A stretch of 64,000 nt of DNA, from assembly GCF_000812945.1 (NCBI RefSeq), contig NZ_JSYM01000003.1, forward strand, positions 310,001 through 374,000, written 5' to 3'. The position numbers and the translations under genes were made by a program. Position 1 is the first letter of the stretch. The number at the start of each line of letters is the position of its first letter. Positions 46,059 to 56,380 of this stretch are shown here, piece by piece. The notes below the pieces were generated by a model that did not search any database, was not told where the DNA came from, and was given only the letters and a program-made list of their open reading frames with translations. Origin of the DNA: Flavobacterium sp. AED. GTDB taxonomy: Bacteria > Bacteroidota > Bacteroidia > Flavobacteriales > Flavobacteriaceae.

Positions 46059-46319
46059 TTATTTAGCTCTTTCTAGGATTTCAACTAACCTCCAACATTT
46101 TGTTTTACTCATAGGACGCGTTTCGCTAATCCTTACAGTATCTCCAATGTTGCAGTCGTTCTTTTCGTCGTGTGCGTGATACTTTTTAGTTTTCAACACG
46201 AACTTACCGTATAATGGGTGTTTAACTTTACGCACTTCAGCAACAACAATAGATTTATCCATTTTGTCCGAAGTAACAACACCAACTCTTTCTTTTCTTA
46301 AATTTCTTTTTTCTTCCAT
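46059..46319 (-). CDS. rpsQ: 30S ribosomal protein S17
   Basis: S17 is an OB-fold primary 16S rRNA binder. The 86-residue protein has [40 protein letters not shown] and [20 protein letters not shown]. It lies between rpmC and rplN. Confidence 0.98.
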   Translation of the reverse strand: MEEKRNLRKERVGVVTSDKMDKSIVVAEVRKVKHPLYGKFVLKTKKYHAHDEKNDCNIGDTVRISETRPMSKTKCWRLVEILERAK

Positions 46320-46336
46320 CTTTCAGCAGATTACAA

Positions 46337-46528
46337 TTATTGCAACTCTCTTTTAGTAAGTTCCGTAGCTAATCTTGCAACTGTTCTTCTTACACTTCTA
46401 ATTTGAAGTGGGTTCTCAATTGGAGAAATAGCGTGAGCCATTTTTAGGTCGGCATATGCCTTCTTAGTCTGGCTAAGTTTTTCTTGCAACTCCGCTGCAG
46501 AAAGATCTTTTATTTCTGATTGTTTCAT
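46337..46528 (-). CDS. rpmC: 50S ribosomal protein L29
   Basis: L29 sits by the tunnel exit, where trigger factor and SRP bind. The chosen ATG at 46526-46528 gives 63 residues, starting MKQSEIKDLSAAELQEKLSQ, the normal length. An in-frame ATG at 46564 would extend the gene 23 bases into rplP and add residues without family similarity. It lies 13 bases after rplP. Confidence 0.97.
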   Translation of the reverse strand: MKQSEIKDLSAAELQEKLSQTKKAYADLKMAHAISPIENPLQIRSVRRTVARLATELTKRELQ

Positions 46529-46541
46529 AATATAATATAAA

Positions 46542-46967
46542 TTATGCTTCGAAATCTCTAGCAACGACGAATTTAGTTTTTACTGGAAGCTTTTGAGCTG
46601 CAAGACGTAACGCCTCTTTTGCAACTGACAAAGGTACTCCTCCAACTTCAAACATAATTCTTCCGGGTTTAACAACAGCTGCCCAATATTCAACGGCACC
46701 TTTACCTTTACCCATACGTACCTCAAGAGGTTTCTTAGTGATAGGTTTGTCTGGAAATATTTTGATCCATAATTGTCCTTCTCTTTTCATAAAACGAGTT
46801 GCAGCAATACGTGCAGCTTCGATTTGACGAGAGGTTAAGAACATTCCATCTTCATGTACAGATTTAATACCAAACATTCCATTAGAAAGTTCATGTCCTC
46901 TTTGAGAATTTCCTTTCATTTTACCCTTTTGTACCTTACGGTATTTTGTTCTTTTAGGCTGTAACAT
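46542..46967 (-). CDS. rplP: 50S ribosomal protein L16
   Basis: L16 supports the peptidyl-transferase centre and A-site tRNA positioning. The 141-residue protein starts [20 protein letters not shown] and has [20 protein letters not shown] and [20 protein letters not shown]. It lies between rpsC and rpmC. Confidence 0.98.
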   Translation of the reverse strand: MLQPKRTKYRKVQKGKMKGNSQRGHELSNGMFGIKSVHEDGMFLTSRQIEAARIAATRFMKREGQLWIKIFPDKPITKKPLEVRMGKGKGAVEYWAAVVKPGRIMFEVGGVPLSVAKEALRLAAQKLPVKTKFVVARDFEA

Positions 46968-46986
46968 TTTTCTTTAGTTTAAAAAT

Positions 46987-47748
46987 TTACTTTCTTTTAC
47001 GAGCGTCTGGTTTTCCACCTTTATTAAAAGGTTTTCTATCTCCTCTAGGAGAATCGCCACCTTTACCACCACCAGTTCCGGATTGTTTTTTATCCATTCC
47101 TGCAAGCGGGGAAAGATCTCTCTTTCCATAAACTTCACCTTTCATGATCCATACTTTGATTCCCATTCTACCATAAGTAGTATGAGCTTCAGCCAAAGCA
47201 TAATCAATGTCAGCTCTGAAAGTTGATAGAGGAATTCTACCTTCTTTGAAACCTTCTGAACGAGCCATCTCTGCACCATTCAAACGACCAGAAATCAAAA
47301 CTTTGATACCTTCAGCGTTCATACGCATAGAAGCAGCAATAGCCATTTTGATTGCACGTCTGTAAGAAATTCTGCTTTCGATTTGACGACAGATGCTTGT
47401 AGCAACTAGATACGCGTCAAGTTCAGGTCTTTTAATTTCAAAGATGTTGATTTGAACCTCTTTGTCAGTAATTTTCTTAAGTTCTTCTTTCAACTTGTCT
47501 ACCTCTTGTCCACCTTTCCCAATAATAATACCAGGTCTTGCAGTAGTGATAGTAACGGTTACAAGTTTCAAAGTTCTCTCGATGATTACTTTTGATACAC
47601 TAGCTTTTGATAAACGAGCGTGGATATACTTTCTGATTTTGTGATCTTCGGCAAGTTTATCACCGTAATCATTTCCACCATACCAGTTTGAGTCCCATCC
47701 TCTGATGATACCAAGTCTATTTCCAATTGGATTTGTCTTTTGTCCCAT
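46987..47748 (-). CDS. rpsC: 30S ribosomal protein S3
   Basis: S3 helps form the mRNA entry channel and its helicase activity. The 253-residue protein starts [23 protein letters not shown] domain with the GXXG turn ([17 protein letters not shown], about 69-85) follows, then a C-terminal domain with [21 protein letters not shown] glycine, lysine and arginine-rich tail (about 220-253) is longer than in E. coli and common in Bacteroidota. Confidence 0.98.
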   Translation of the reverse strand: MGQKTNPIGNRLGIIRGWDSNWYGGNDYGDKLAEDHKIRKYIHARLSKASVSKVIIERTLKLVTVTITTARPGIIIGKGGQEVDKLKEELKKITDKEVQINIFEIKRPELDAYLVATSICRQIESRISYRRAIKMAIAASMRMNAEGIKVLISGRLNGAEMARSEGFKEGRIPLSTFRADIDYALAEAHTTYGRMGIKVWIMKGEVYGKRDLSPLAGMDKKQSGTGGGKGGDSPRGDRKPFNKGGKPDARKRK

Positions 47749-47753
47749 GCTGC

Positions 47754-48167
47754 TTAAGAATTGCTTTGTGTGTTATTGATAGCTCCAAGCACGATTGTTA
47801 CGTGGTTAGAACGTTTTCTTATTCTGTGTGCTCTTCCTTGTGGAGCTGGACGAAGTCTTTTCAACATCATACCACCATCTACACGGATTTCCTTAACAAA
47901 TAAACCAGCTTCTTCCATATTAGCTTCAGGGTTTTTAGCTTGCCAGTTGGCAATTACAGATAAAACCAATTTTTCTAATTTTCTTGAAGCTTCTTTAGAA
48001 CTGAATCTTAAGATGTTAAGTGCTCTTTCTACCTTCTGACCTCTTACTAGATCTGCTACTAAGCGCATTTTTCTAGGTGAAGTAGGGCAGTTATTTAACT
48101 TTGCAAAAGCCAATGACTTGTTAGCCTCTTTTCTTGCATCTGCTGTTTCTCTTTTACGAACTCCCAT
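47754..48167 (-). CDS. rplV: 50S ribosomal protein L22
   Basis: L22 lines the exit tunnel with its beta-hairpin, a site where macrolide-resistance changes occur. The 137-residue protein shows [20 protein letters not shown] and [20 protein letters not shown]. It is longer than E. coli L22 because of its N-terminal end. It lies between rpsS and rpsC. Confidence 0.98.
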   Translation of the reverse strand: MGVRKRETADARKEANKSLAFAKLNNCPTSPRKMRLVADLVRGQKVERALNILRFSSKEASRKLEKLVLSVIANWQAKNPEANMEEAGLFVKEIRVDGGMMLKRLRPAPQGRAHRIRKRSNHVTIVLGAINNTQSNS

Positions 48168-48173
48168 TGCTTC

Positions 48174-48452
48174 TTATTTTTTACCTTTATTTTTTGCTCC
48201 AGCATGACCTCTAAAAGATCTAGTTGGTGAAAATTCTCCTAATTTGTGACCTACCATGTTTTCTGTTACGTAAACTGGTACAAATTGACGACCGTTATGA
48301 ACTGCGATAGTTTGCCCAACAAAGTCTGGAGTAATCATAGAAGCTCTAGACCATGTCTTAACAACTCCTTTATTCCCACCTGCAATGTTTTCTTGAACTT
48401 TCTTGTCTAACTTATAATGAACGAAAGGTCCTTTTTTTAATGAACGTGCCAT
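48174..48452 (-). CDS. rpsS: 30S ribosomal protein S19
   Basis: S19 lies in the 30S head with S13. The 92-residue protein starts [20 protein letters not shown] and has [20 protein letters not shown] and [12 protein letters not shown]. It lies six bases after rplB. Confidence 0.98.
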   Translation of the reverse strand: MARSLKKGPFVHYKLDKKVQENIAGGNKGVVKTWSRASMITPDFVGQTIAVHNGRQFVPVYVTENMVGHKLGEFSPTRSFRGHAGAKNKGKK

Positions 48453-48458
48453 ATCTTA

Positions 48459-49283
48459 TTATTTCTTTCTACGTTCTACGATATACTTGTTACTCGGGTT
48501 TTTCTTAGAACGAGTTCTATAACCTTTAGCTGGTATTCCATTTCTTGAACGTGGATGTCCACCAGAAGAACGTCCTTCACCACCACCCATTGGGTGATCG
48601 ACAGGGTTCATTGCAACAGGTCTTGTTCTAGGTCTTCTTCCTAACCATCTTGTTCTACCAGCTTTTCCTGATACAACTAATTGGTGATCTGAATTAGAAA
48701 CCGCTCCAATTGTAGCCGAACAAGTCAACAAGATTAATCTTGTTTCTCCAGAAGGCATTTTAATTGTCGCATATTTTCCATCTCTTGCCATTAATTGAGC
48801 AAATGTTCCAGCAGAACGAGCGATTACAGCCCCTTGTCCTGGTCTCAATTCGATACAAGAAATTACAGTTCCAAGTGGAACTCTACTTAAAGGTAAAGTA
48901 TTACCAATCTCAGGTTGAGATTCTGGACCAGAAACTAATTTCTGACCAACTTTCAATCCGTTTTGAGCAATAACATACGTTTTCTCTCCATCAGCATACG
49001 CCAACAAAGCGATAAATGCAGTACGATTTGGATCATATTCAATTGATTTAACCGTAGCAGGAATTCCTTCTTTTGTACGTTTAAAATCAATGATACGATA
49101 TCTCTGCTTGTGACCACCACCCGTATAACGCATGGTCATCTTTCCTTGACTATTTCTACCACCAGAGTTTTTTATCGGCGCTATCAAAGAGCGTTCCGGC
49201 TTATCAGTTGTAATGGCGTCATAACCATTCACAACTCTAAATCGCTGACCTGGGGTAATAGGTTTTAATTTTCTTACTGACAT
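48459..49283 (-). CDS. rplB: 50S ribosomal protein L2
   Basis: L2 is a primary 23S rRNA binder needed for subunit joining and peptidyl transfer. The 274-residue protein shows [20 protein letters not shown] and the C-terminal loop [20 protein letters not shown], whose histidine is the conserved one near the active centre. It lies between rplW and rpsS. Confidence 0.98.
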   Translation of the reverse strand: MSVRKLKPITPGQRFRVVNGYDAITTDKPERSLIAPIKNSGGRNSQGKMTMRYTGGGHKQRYRIIDFKRTKEGIPATVKSIEYDPNRTAFIALLAYADGEKTYVIAQNGLKVGQKLVSGPESQPEIGNTLPLSRVPLGTVISCIELRPGQGAVIARSAGTFAQLMARDGKYATIKMPSGETRLILLTCSATIGAVSNSDHQLVVSGKAGRTRWLGRRPRTRPVAMNPVDHPMGGGEGRSSGGHPRSRNGIPAKGYRTRSKKNPSNKYIVERRKK

Positions 49284-49289
49284 TTTATC

Positions 49290-49580
49290 TTAGATATTGT
49301 TGTAAAAATCAATTGTTTCTCCTTCTTGTACTTGAACAATTGCTTTTTTAATTGCATTAGTCTTTCCACTGATTAAACCACTTTTAGTGTATTTAGTAGT
49401 TCTATCCGGTCTTACGTTCATCGTGTTAACACTCAAAATAGTCACTCCATAAGCAGCTTCAACAGCTTTCTTAATTTGCACTTTATTTGCTTTTTTGTCA
49501 ACAACGAATCCGAAGCGGTTTAAAACTTCACTTTCTTTGGTTACTTTTTCCGTTACTATAGGCTTAATTATGATGCTCAT
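49290..49580 (-). CDS. rplW: 50S ribosomal protein L23
   Basis: L23 docks trigger factor and SRP at the tunnel exit. The 96-residue protein starts MSIIIKPIVTEKVTKESEVL and has NKVQIKKAVEAAYGVTILSV. It lies six bases after rplD. Confidence 0.97.
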   Translation of the reverse strand: MSIIIKPIVTEKVTKESEVLNRFGFVVDKKANKVQIKKAVEAAYGVTILSVNTMNVRPDRTTKYTKSGLISGKTNAIKKAIVQVQEGETIDFYNNI

Positions 49581-49586
49581 ATCCTA

Positions 49587-50216
49587 TTATTTACTTAAAT
49601 TTTCTTCAATTATCTCCAAAGAACTCTCTAAAAGCACTAAATTATTAGCGTTTAATATAGCGTAAGTACTTAATTCTAAGCTACTTACTACGCTAGAGCC
49701 TTTTAAATTGCGTGACGACAAATATACATTTTTATTCGTATCACCCAACACAAACAGGGATTTTTTATTCTCTAACTCTAAAGCTTTCAAAACGTTGATG
49801 AAATTTTTAGTGTTTGGTGTTTCAAAATTAAAGTCTTCAAGAACGATAATGTTCGACTCTTTTGCTTTAATTGAGAAAGCAGATTTTCTAGCCAAACGTT
49901 TCAAGCTTTTATTCAATTTAAATGAATAACTTCTTGGTCTTGGTCCGAAAACTGTTCCACCACCTTTAAACAATGGATTCTTTGCACTACCCGCACGAGC
50001 AGTACCAGTTCCTTTTTGCTTTTTAATCTTACGAGTACTACCCGCAACTTCAGCTCTTTCTTTAGCTTTGTGCGTCCCTTGTCTTTGATTAGCAAGATAT
50101 TGCTTAACATCAAGGTATACTGCGTGATTGTTTGGTTCTATACCAAATACTGAATCAGAAAGTTGAACTTTTCTTCCAGTATCTTTTCCGTTGAAATCTA
50201 ATACTTTTGCTTCCAT
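49587..50216 (-). CDS. rplD: 50S ribosomal protein L4
   Basis: L4 reaches into the exit tunnel with a basic loop and in E. coli represses the S10 operon. The 209-residue protein shows AERAEVAGSTRKIKKQKGTG (in part STRKIKKQKGTGTARAGS), the tunnel loop, and PRPRSYSFKLNKSLKRLARK (in part SYSFKLNKSLKRLARK). Start and rplC stop overlap by one base (TAATG), which suggests translational coupling. Confidence 0.97.
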   Translation of the reverse strand: MEAKVLDFNGKDTGRKVQLSDSVFGIEPNNHAVYLDVKQYLANQRQGTHKAKERAEVAGSTRKIKKQKGTGTARAGSAKNPLFKGGGTVFGPRPRSYSFKLNKSLKRLARKSAFSIKAKESNIIVLEDFNFETPNTKNFINVLKALELENKKSLFVLGDTNKNVYLSSRNLKGSSVVSSLELSTYAILNANNLVLLESSLEIIEENLSK

Positions 50217-50833
50217 TACTTCTGAATGATTACATAAGAGTTGTTACATCCAGGAACACATCCTTTAATAACAAGTAGGTTCTTTTCAGCCACTACTTTT
50301 AAAACTCTAAGGTTTTGAACTTTTACATTGTCTCCTCCCATACGTCCAGCCATACGCATTCCTTTGAATACTCTAGATGGATAAGAAGAAGCCCCCACAG
50401 AACCTGGCGCTCTTAAACGGTTGTGTTGACCGTGAGTTGCTTGACCAACACCACCAAAACCGTGACGTTTAACAACCCCTTGAAAACCTTTACCTTTAGA
50501 TACACCTTGTACATCTACAAATTCTCCTTCTTGAAAAATAGAAACATCAATAAGATCTCCTAAATTTTGTTCAGTTGCGAAATCTCGGAATTCAACGACT
50601 TTTTTCTTAGCTACAGTTCCCGCTTTTTTAAAGTGACCTAAAGCCGCTTTTGTGGAATGTTTCTCGTTTTTGTCATCGAAACCAAGTTGCAACGCTTCGT
50701 ACCCGTCAACACCTTTGGTTCTGACTTGGGTAACAACACATGGTCCAGCTTCGATTACTGTACAAGGAATATTTTTCCCGTTCTCGTCGAAAATGCTAGT
50801 CATGCCGATTTTTTTACCAATTAACCCAGACAT
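50216..50833 (-). CDS. rplC: 50S ribosomal protein L3
   Basis: L3 starts 50S assembly and approaches the peptidyl-transferase centre. The 205-residue protein starts [20 protein letters not shown] and has [19 protein letters not shown] and [20 protein letters not shown], the loop carrying the glutamine that is methylated in some bacteria. A 154-base gap separates it from rpsJ and holds a promoter of its own (50908-50938). Confidence 0.98.
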   Translation of the reverse strand: MSGLIGKKIGMTSIFDENGKNIPCTVIEAGPCVVTQVRTKGVDGYEALQLGFDDKNEKHSTKAALGHFKKAGTVAKKKVVEFRDFATEQNLGDLIDVSIFQEGEFVDVQGVSKGKGFQGVVKRHGFGGVGQATHGQHNRLRAPGSVGASSYPSRVFKGMRMAGRMGGDNVKVQNLRVLKVVAEKNLLVIKGCVPGCNNSYVIIQK

Positions 50834-50907
50834 AATTATTAATTATTAATTATTAAATATAAATATAGAACGCAGCTTTTAACCGAATCCTATTTTTTAA
50901 AGTGGTG

Positions 50908-50938
50908 CAAAAGTATAACTTATTTACACACAAACCAA
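50908..50938 (-). promoter_or_regulatory. Internal promoter ahead of rplC (-33 and -7 boxes)
   Basis: On the minus strand TTG (50936-50938) is followed after 20 bases by TACTTTTG (50908-50915). The transcript would have a leader of about 70 very AT-rich bases before rplC. A weak hairpin CGCT/AGCG (about 50951-50965) followed by an A/T run lies between rpsJ and this promoter. Confidence 0.65.
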
Positions 50939-50987
50939 AAAAATATTTTTCGCTTAAAAACAGCGTTCCTTTTTACTCTAAAAGTAC

Positions 50988-51293
50988 TTAAACTTTGATT
51001 TCCACTTCAACTCCACTTGGCAATTCAAGTTTCATTAAAGCATCAATAGTTTTAGATGAAGATGAATAAATATCAATCAATCTCTTGTATGACATTACTT
51101 CAAATTGTTCTCTCGCTTTTTTGTTAACGTGTGGAGAACGTAGAACTGTAAAAAGTTTTTTGTGAGTTGGCAATGGAATTGGTCCTGTAACAACTGCACC
51201 GGTACTTTTTACCGTTTTTACAATCTTCTCAGCAGACTTGTCTACCAACATATGATCGTAAGATTTTAATTTTATTCTGATTTTTTGACTCAT
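50988..51293 (-). CDS. rpsJ: 30S ribosomal protein S10
   Basis: S10 lies in the 30S head and also forms the antitermination partner of NusB. The 101-residue protein has [40 protein letters not shown] and the [20 protein letters not shown] segment. It follows fusA after 11 bases; there is no tuf gene between them. Confidence 0.98.
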   Translation of the reverse strand: MSQKIRIKLKSYDHMLVDKSAEKIVKTVKSTGAVVTGPIPLPTHKKLFTVLRSPHVNKKAREQFEVMSYKRLIDIYSSSSKTIDALMKLELPSGVEVEIKV

Positions 51294-51304
51294 TTTCTTA
51301 AAGA

Positions 51305-53461
51305 TTATGCGTTTCCTTTTGCTTTTTTGATAACTGCTTCTGAAATATTAGAAGGCGTTTCAGAGTAGTGTGAAAATTCCATAGTAGATGTTGCTCTACC
51401 AGATGAAAGTGTTCTTAACGTAGTAACGTATCCAAACATTTCAGATAATGGCACATCTGCTTTGATAGTTTTTGCACCAGCTCTATCACCCATATCATTC
51501 ACCTGACCTCTACGACGGTTGATATCACCTACGATATCTCCCATGTTTTCTTCTGGTGTAATCACTTCCATTTTCATGATTGGCTCTAATATAACAGCAC
51601 CAGCTGCTTTAGCAACCTCTCTATACCCCATTCTTGCTGCAAGTTCAAAAGAAAGTGCATCAGAATCCACCGGGTGGAAAGATCCGTCTAATAAAGTTAC
51701 TTTCAAACTATCTACTTGATACCCTGCTAAAGGACCAGTTTTCATAGCTTCTCTAAAACCTTTTTCAACTGATGGAATATATTCTTTAGGAACGTTACCA
51801 CCTTTTACTGCATTTACAAACTGCAATCCAACTGGAGCTTTACCATCAACTTCATCTGCTGGCTCAAGTATAAATACGATATCACCGAATTTACCACGAC
51901 CTCCAGATTGTTTCTTGTATGTTTCTCTATGTTGTGCTTTCTTAGTAAAAGCTTCTTTGTATTCAACTTGAGGCTCACCTTGGTTTACTTCAACTTTGAA
52001 TTCACGTCTCATTCTATCAACTAAGATATCTAAGTGAAGCTCACCCATACCCGAGATAATAGTTTGACCCGAAGCCTCATCTGTTCTAACTGTAAAAGTA
52101 GGATCTTCTTCAGCTAATTTAGCCAAAGCCATACCCATTTTATCTACATCAGCCTTAGTTTTAGGCTCAATTGCAATACCAATTACTGGCGCTGGGAATT
52201 TCATACTTTCTAAGATAATTGGGTGCTTTTCATCACACAAAGTATCTCCAGTTTTAATATCTTTAAATCCAACTGCCGCTCCAATATCACCCGCTTCGAT
52301 ATATTCGATTGGATTTTGCTTGTTAGCATGCATTTGGTAGATACGAGAAATTCTTTCTTTGTTCCCAGAACGTGTATTCAAAACGTAAGAACCTGCGTCC
52401 AAACGACCTGAATAAGCACGGAAAAATGCTAAACGACCTACGAATGGATCAGTAGCAATTTTAAACGCTAAAGCAGCGAATGGCTCTTTAACATCTGGCT
52501 TACGCAATATTTTAGTTTGATCTTCTTCTAATAAATCAGCATCATCAGGGTGAATTCCTTCGATACCAGCTTTATCCATTGGAGATGGCAAATATTTACA
52601 TACTGCATCAAGCATGAATTGAACTCCTTTATTTTTAAAAGAAGAACCAGCGATCATCGGAATGATAGCCATATCCATTACAGCTGCTCTTAATGCAATG
52701 TTGATTTCCTCCTCTGTAATAGAGTTTTCATCTTCCATGAATTTTTCAAGCAAAGTCTCATCATAATCAGCTACTGCTTCAATAAGAATCGATCTGTACT
52801 CTTTTACTTCTTCAAGCATATCTTCCGGAATAGGCACAATATCATAAGTCGCCCCTAAACCTTCTTCATGCCATACTATAGCTTGATTTTTAACCAAATC
52901 CACAACACCTTTGAAATCATTTTCTTCACCAATTGGCAAAGTGATTGCAACCGCATTAGATTTTAACATATCTCTTACTTGTTGACATACCATCAAAAAG
53001 TTAGATCCTTGTCTGTCCATTTTATTAACAAAACCAATACGCGGTACATGATACTGATCTGCTAATCTCCAGTTAGTTTCCGATTGTGGCTCTACACCAT
53101 CAACCGCACTAAATAAGAAAACCAACCCATCAAGTACACGCAAAGAACGGTTTACTTCAACTGTAAAGTCAACGTGTCCTGGGGTATCAATAATATTGAA
53201 GTGATAAGGCAATGTTTCAGGTAATACTTTACCTTGTGTAGTTGGAAAATTCCATTCACAAGTTGTAGCCGCAGAAGTAATTGTGATACCTCTTTCTTGC
53301 TCTTGTGCCATCCAGTCCATTGTTGCAGCACCATCGTGCACTTCACCAATTTTGTGTGATTTTCCTGTATAGAATAATATACGCTCCGTTGTTGTTGTTT
53401 TACCAGCATCAATGTGAGCAGCAATTCCTATATTTCTTGTATATTTAAGATCTCTAGCCAT
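51305..53461 (-). CDS. fusA: Translation elongation factor G
   Basis: EF-G drives translocation and, with RRF, ribosome recycling. The 718-residue GTPase shows G1 ([20 protein letters not shown], about 15-34), the G2 region [12 protein letters not shown]3 ([12 protein letters not shown]), G4 ([12 protein letters not shown]) and the domain IV loop with ANALYSIS-free family residues around [20 protein letters not shown]. It lies in str order after rpsG with a 10-base gap. It is the only EF-G gene in the window, so whether a second paralogue exists cannot be judged. Confidence 0.98.
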   Translation of the reverse strand: MARDLKYTRNIGIAAHIDAGKTTTTERILFYTGKSHKIGEVHDGAATMDWMAQEQERGITITSAATTCEWNFPTTQGKVLPETLPYHFNIIDTPGHVDFTVEVNRSLRVLDGLVFLFSAVDGVEPQSETNWRLADQYHVPRIGFVNKMDRQGSNFLMVCQQVRDMLKSNAVAITLPIGEENDFKGVVDLVKNQAIVWHEEGLGATYDIVPIPEDMLEEVKEYRSILIEAVADYDETLLEKFMEDENSITEEEINIALRAAVMDMAIIPMIAGSSFKNKGVQFMLDAVCKYLPSPMDKAGIEGIHPDDADLLEEDQTKILRKPDVKEPFAALAFKIATDPFVGRLAFFRAYSGRLDAGSYVLNTRSGNKERISRIYQMHANKQNPIEYIEAGDIGAAVGFKDIKTGDTLCDEKHPIILESMKFPAPVIGIAIEPKTKADVDKMGMALAKLAEEDPTFTVRTDEASGQTIISGMGELHLDILVDRMRREFKVEVNQGEPQVEYKEAFTKKAQHRETYKKQSGGRGKFGDIVFILEPADEVDGKAPVGLQFVNAVKGGNVPKEYIPSVEKGFREAMKTGPLAGYQVDSLKVTLLDGSFHPVDSDALSFELAARMGYREVAKAAGAVILEPIMKMEVITPEENMGDIVGDINRRRGQVNDMGDRAGAKTIKADVPLSEMFGYVTTLRTLSSGRATSTMEFSHYSETPSNISEAVIKKAKGNA

Positions 53462-53471
53462 TTCTTAAGAA

Positions 53472-53948
53472 TTAAAATCTAAAGTGAGAGAATGCTTTGT
53501 TAGCCTCTGCCATTTTGTGAGTATCCATTCTTTTCTTAACAGCTGCTCCTTCTTCTTTAGCCGCAGCTAAACACTCTGAAGCCAAACGCTGAGCCATAGA
53601 TTTTTCATTTCTTCTTCTAGAATAAAGTATCAACCACTTCATTGCCATAGAAATTTTTCTATCCGGACGAATTTGCATTGGAATCTGAAATGTAGCTCCA
53701 CCAACTCTACGACTACGTACTTCTACGTGAGGCATAACATTAGTTAACGCATCTTTCCAAATTTCTAATGATGGTTTCTCTGCATCTTGTTTTTTAGACT
53801 CAATGATGTCAATTGCATCATAAAATACTTTAAACGCTGTCGATTTTTTTCCATCCCACATTAAGTTGTTCACAAAACGTGTTACCAGTTGGTCATTAAA
53901 CCTTGGATCTGGTAAAAGTGGTCTTTTCTTTGCCGCTCTTTTTCTCAT
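53472..53948 (-). CDS. rpsG: 30S ribosomal protein S7
   Basis: S7 organises the 30S head and touches E-site tRNA. The 158-residue protein has DPRFNDQLVTRFVNNLMWDG, VEVRSRRVGGATFQIPMQI and MAEANKAFSHFRF at the end. It follows rpsL after a 73-base gap with no strong structure. Confidence 0.98.
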   Translation of the reverse strand: MRKRAAKKRPLLPDPRFNDQLVTRFVNNLMWDGKKSTAFKVFYDAIDIIESKKQDAEKPSLEIWKDALTNVMPHVEVRSRRVGGATFQIPMQIRPDRKISMAMKWLILYSRRRNEKSMAQRLASECLAAAKEEGAAVKKRMDTHKMAEANKAFSHFRF

Positions 53949-54021
53949 GTCTTTTTTTTAATAAAATGTCATACCCATACAATTGCGATTAATCACATTC
54001 CTATGGAAATAACTTTTTAAA

Positions 54022-54405
54022 TTACTTTTTTGCTTCTTTTGGGCGTTTTGCTCCGTACTTAGATCTTCTTTGCGTTCTTCCTGCTACTCCTGACGTATCA
54101 AGCGCACCACGAACGATGTGATATCTAACTCCTGGTAAATCTTTTACCCTTCCACCCCTAACTAATACTATCGAGTGCTCTTGTAAATTGTGTCCTTCAC
54201 CAGGGATGTAAGCATTCACTTCATTACCATTTGTCAAACGTACACGCGCTACTTTACGCATTGCAGAGTTTGGTTTTTTTGGTGTTGTAGTGTAAACACG
54301 CGTACAAACCCCTCTTCTTTGAGGACAAGAATCTAAAGCAACCGATTTACTCTTCTTAGTTATCTGAGTTCTTCCTGTTCTTACTAATTGTTGAATTGTT
54401 GGCAT
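54022..54405 (-). CDS. rpsL: 30S ribosomal protein S12
   Basis: S12 monitors decoding accuracy and is the classical streptomycin target. The 127-residue protein starts [20 protein letters not shown]. It carries [19 protein letters not shown] and [20 protein letters not shown], with lysines at both positions where changes give streptomycin resistance, so the wild-type sensitive form is predicted. It is the first gene of the superoperon, behind a near-consensus promoter. Confidence 0.98.
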
Positions 54406-54458
54406 AATTAATACTAAAAATTTCTTATTATATTAAATTCCCGCTTTTTACGGGGTTG

Positions 54459-54488
54459 CAAATGTAGAAAATATTTTTCACTCTACAA
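54459..54488 (-). promoter_or_regulatory. Main promoter of the ribosomal superoperon
   Basis: On the minus strand TTG (54486-54488) is followed after 19 bases by TACATTTG (54459-54466), a textbook Bacteroidota -33/-7 pair. The leader of about 50 bases contains the hairpin CCCG-TAAAAAG-CGGG (54440-54454). Confidence 0.8.
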
Positions 54489-54527
54489 ACGTTAAACCAT
54501 TAATTTTCAATAAGATTATTTTGTCAT

Positions 54528-54557
54528 TTGATTTTTATTACAAACCATAGATATTTG
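54528..54557 (+). promoter_or_regulatory. Promoter of the Omp85-type gene
   Basis: TTG (54528-54530) is followed after 19 bases by GATATTTG (54550-54557), one base off the TAnnTTTG consensus. The transcript would start about 25 bases before the TTG start codon. It is divergent from the superoperon promoter. Confidence 0.6.
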
Positions 54558-54585
54558 CATTACATTTATTAAAACTTACGCACAT

Positions 54586-56295
54586 TTGAAACCTCATATA
54601 ATTTCTTTTCTGCTTTTATTTTTCGGGCTAAATTGTTTTGCTCAAAATTTTCAGCTACATATAATCGGAAGCTCAGACTCCGAAACAAAAACTGTTGATT
54701 CCTTAAATTATAATTCAAATCATAAAAACACAAAATCCATTACTGATGAAATAGCTCGAATATCAGACAGACTATCCAAAATAGGATTTATAGAAAACAA
54801 AATCGTCACTACCATTAAAACTAAAGACTCCACTTATCTATCCAAATTAAGCCTGGGAAACAAAATTAAATTCATACATATATATATAGGTAGAAATAAC
54901 CAATTAAACGACATACTAAACCCAACCAAAACTACCGACACAATAACCCTCAAATACGAAGAAATAGAAATCTTCCTGAATAACACCCTAAAAAAGCTAG
55001 AAGAAAACGGATTTGCTTTAGCAAAATTAAAACTAACTAATATCCAAAATAAAAGCAAAGCTCTTTATGCGGATTTAGAATTAATATCCGATAAAAAAAG
55101 GAAAATAAATTCAATCGAAATAAAATACGCAGAAAAAGACAAAAAAATCAACTTCCCAAAAAGTTACGCTAAGCAAATTAACCACAAATACAACAACAAA
55201 ATTTTCAACAAAAACATCATTGAAGAAATCCATAATGAATTTGAGAAATTCAGATTTGTAAGCCAAGTTAAATATCCAGAGATTTTATTAACCAAAGACA
55301 CCACTAAAATTTACATCTACCTTGAAAAAAGAAAATCAAATACTTTTGATGGATTTATAGGTTTTTCTAATAACAATAACAAAAAAATAAAATTTAATGG
55401 CTATTTAGACATAGCACTCGAAAACATGTTAGGCGCTGGAGAGGAGTTTTCGATTTACTGGAAAAGTGACGGAAACAAGCAAAAAACTTTTAAAACTAAT
55501 ATAGAAATACCCTATTTATTTAAAAGTCCACTAGGAATTAAAGCTAATCTTGCAATTTTCAAACAAGACAGCACTTTCCAAAACACAAAAACTGGCATTG
55601 ATTTAGGATATTTGATCAATTACAACTCCAGAATTTATCTAGGATATCAATCAACAGAATCCAGCGACATACAAAACACAAACAGTGAACAACTAAGCGA
55701 CTATAAAAATTCTTATTTGACTACAAATTTTGAATACACAAAAAATGACTACAACAACACCATCTCTTCAAAAAAATCAGCATTATCAATAACAATTGGT
55801 AACGGAAAAAGACAAATAAACAATCAACCCGAAACTATTGGACCAAATAAACAATTTTTTATAAATTTAGAAGCCTCTCATACTTTCTATTTGAATAAAA
55901 AAAACAACATCAACATAAAAAGTCAGAATTATTTTTTACAAAGCAATAAATACATAATAAACGAATTATTTCGTTTTGGAGGCATTAATTCAATAAGAGG
56001 TTTTGAAGAAAACAGTTTGCAAGGATATTTATTAACATCTATTTTAACAGAATATCGACATATCGTTTCCCCAAGTTTATACTTACATTCCATCATAGAT
56101 TACGCTATCTATAAAGACAAAAATTCAACCTACAAAAACAACCAAAAAACTGAACTTATAGGACTAGGACTAGGACTGGGACTGCAAACAAAAAGCGGAT
56201 TACTAAAATTAGCTTTAGCAAATGGAAATACAAAAAATCAAAAAATAAATTTTTATAACACTATTATTCACATATGTTATAATGTTAAATTTTGA
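54586..56295 (+). CDS. Omp85/BamA-like outer-membrane protein
   Basis: This 569-residue protein is read from a TTG start codon; no in-frame ATG lies upstream that would include the signal peptide (HIISFLLLFFGLNCFAQ, cut after FA). The N-terminal half (about 25-260) looks like a few divergent POTRA-type repeats. The C-terminal half is a beta-barrel, with alternating aromatic segments. It shows the Omp85 hallmark GGINSIRGFEENS near residue 465, whose RGF sits in the conserved barrel loop, and the usual aromatic end. It is shorter than BamA, so it is probably a specialised relative of BamA or TamA with unknown cargo. It is followed 85 bases later by a SusC/SusD pair. Confidence 0.82.
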   Translation: MKPHIISFLLLFFGLNCFAQNFQLHIIGSSDSETKTVDSLNYNSNHKNTKSITDEIARISDRLSKIGFIENKIVTTIKTKDSTYLSKLSLGNKIKFIHIYIGRNNQLNDILNPTKTTDTITLKYEEIEIFLNNTLKKLEENGFALAKLKLTNIQNKSKALYADLELISDKKRKINSIEIKYAEKDKKINFPKSYAKQINHKYNNKIFNKNIIEEIHNEFEKFRFVSQVKYPEILLTKDTTKIYIYLEKRKSNTFDGFIGFSNNNNKKIKFNGYLDIALENMLGAGEEFSIYWKSDGNKQKTFKTNIEIPYLFKSPLGIKANLAIFKQDSTFQNTKTGIDLGYLINYNSRIYLGYQSTESSDIQNTNSEQLSDYKNSYLTTNFEYTKNDYNNTISSKKSALSITIGNGKRQINNQPETIGPNKQFFINLEASHTFYLNKKNNINIKSQNYFLQSNKYIINELFRFGGINSIRGFEENSLQGYLLTSILTEYRHIVSPSLYLHSIIDYAIYKDKNSTYKNNQKTELIGLGLGLGLQTKSGLLKLALANGNTKNQKINFYNTIIHICYNVKF

Positions 56296-56380
56296 ATGCG
56301 CGCATAAAAAATCATTTCAAATGTTAGGAAAGTTAACAAATTATTAAGATTTTTGTCTCACTAATTCAAAATATTTAAAA

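Noticed and set aside
46529..46564. 12-codon N-terminal extension of L29
   Set aside because: It overlaps rplP and is unlike the L29 family start.
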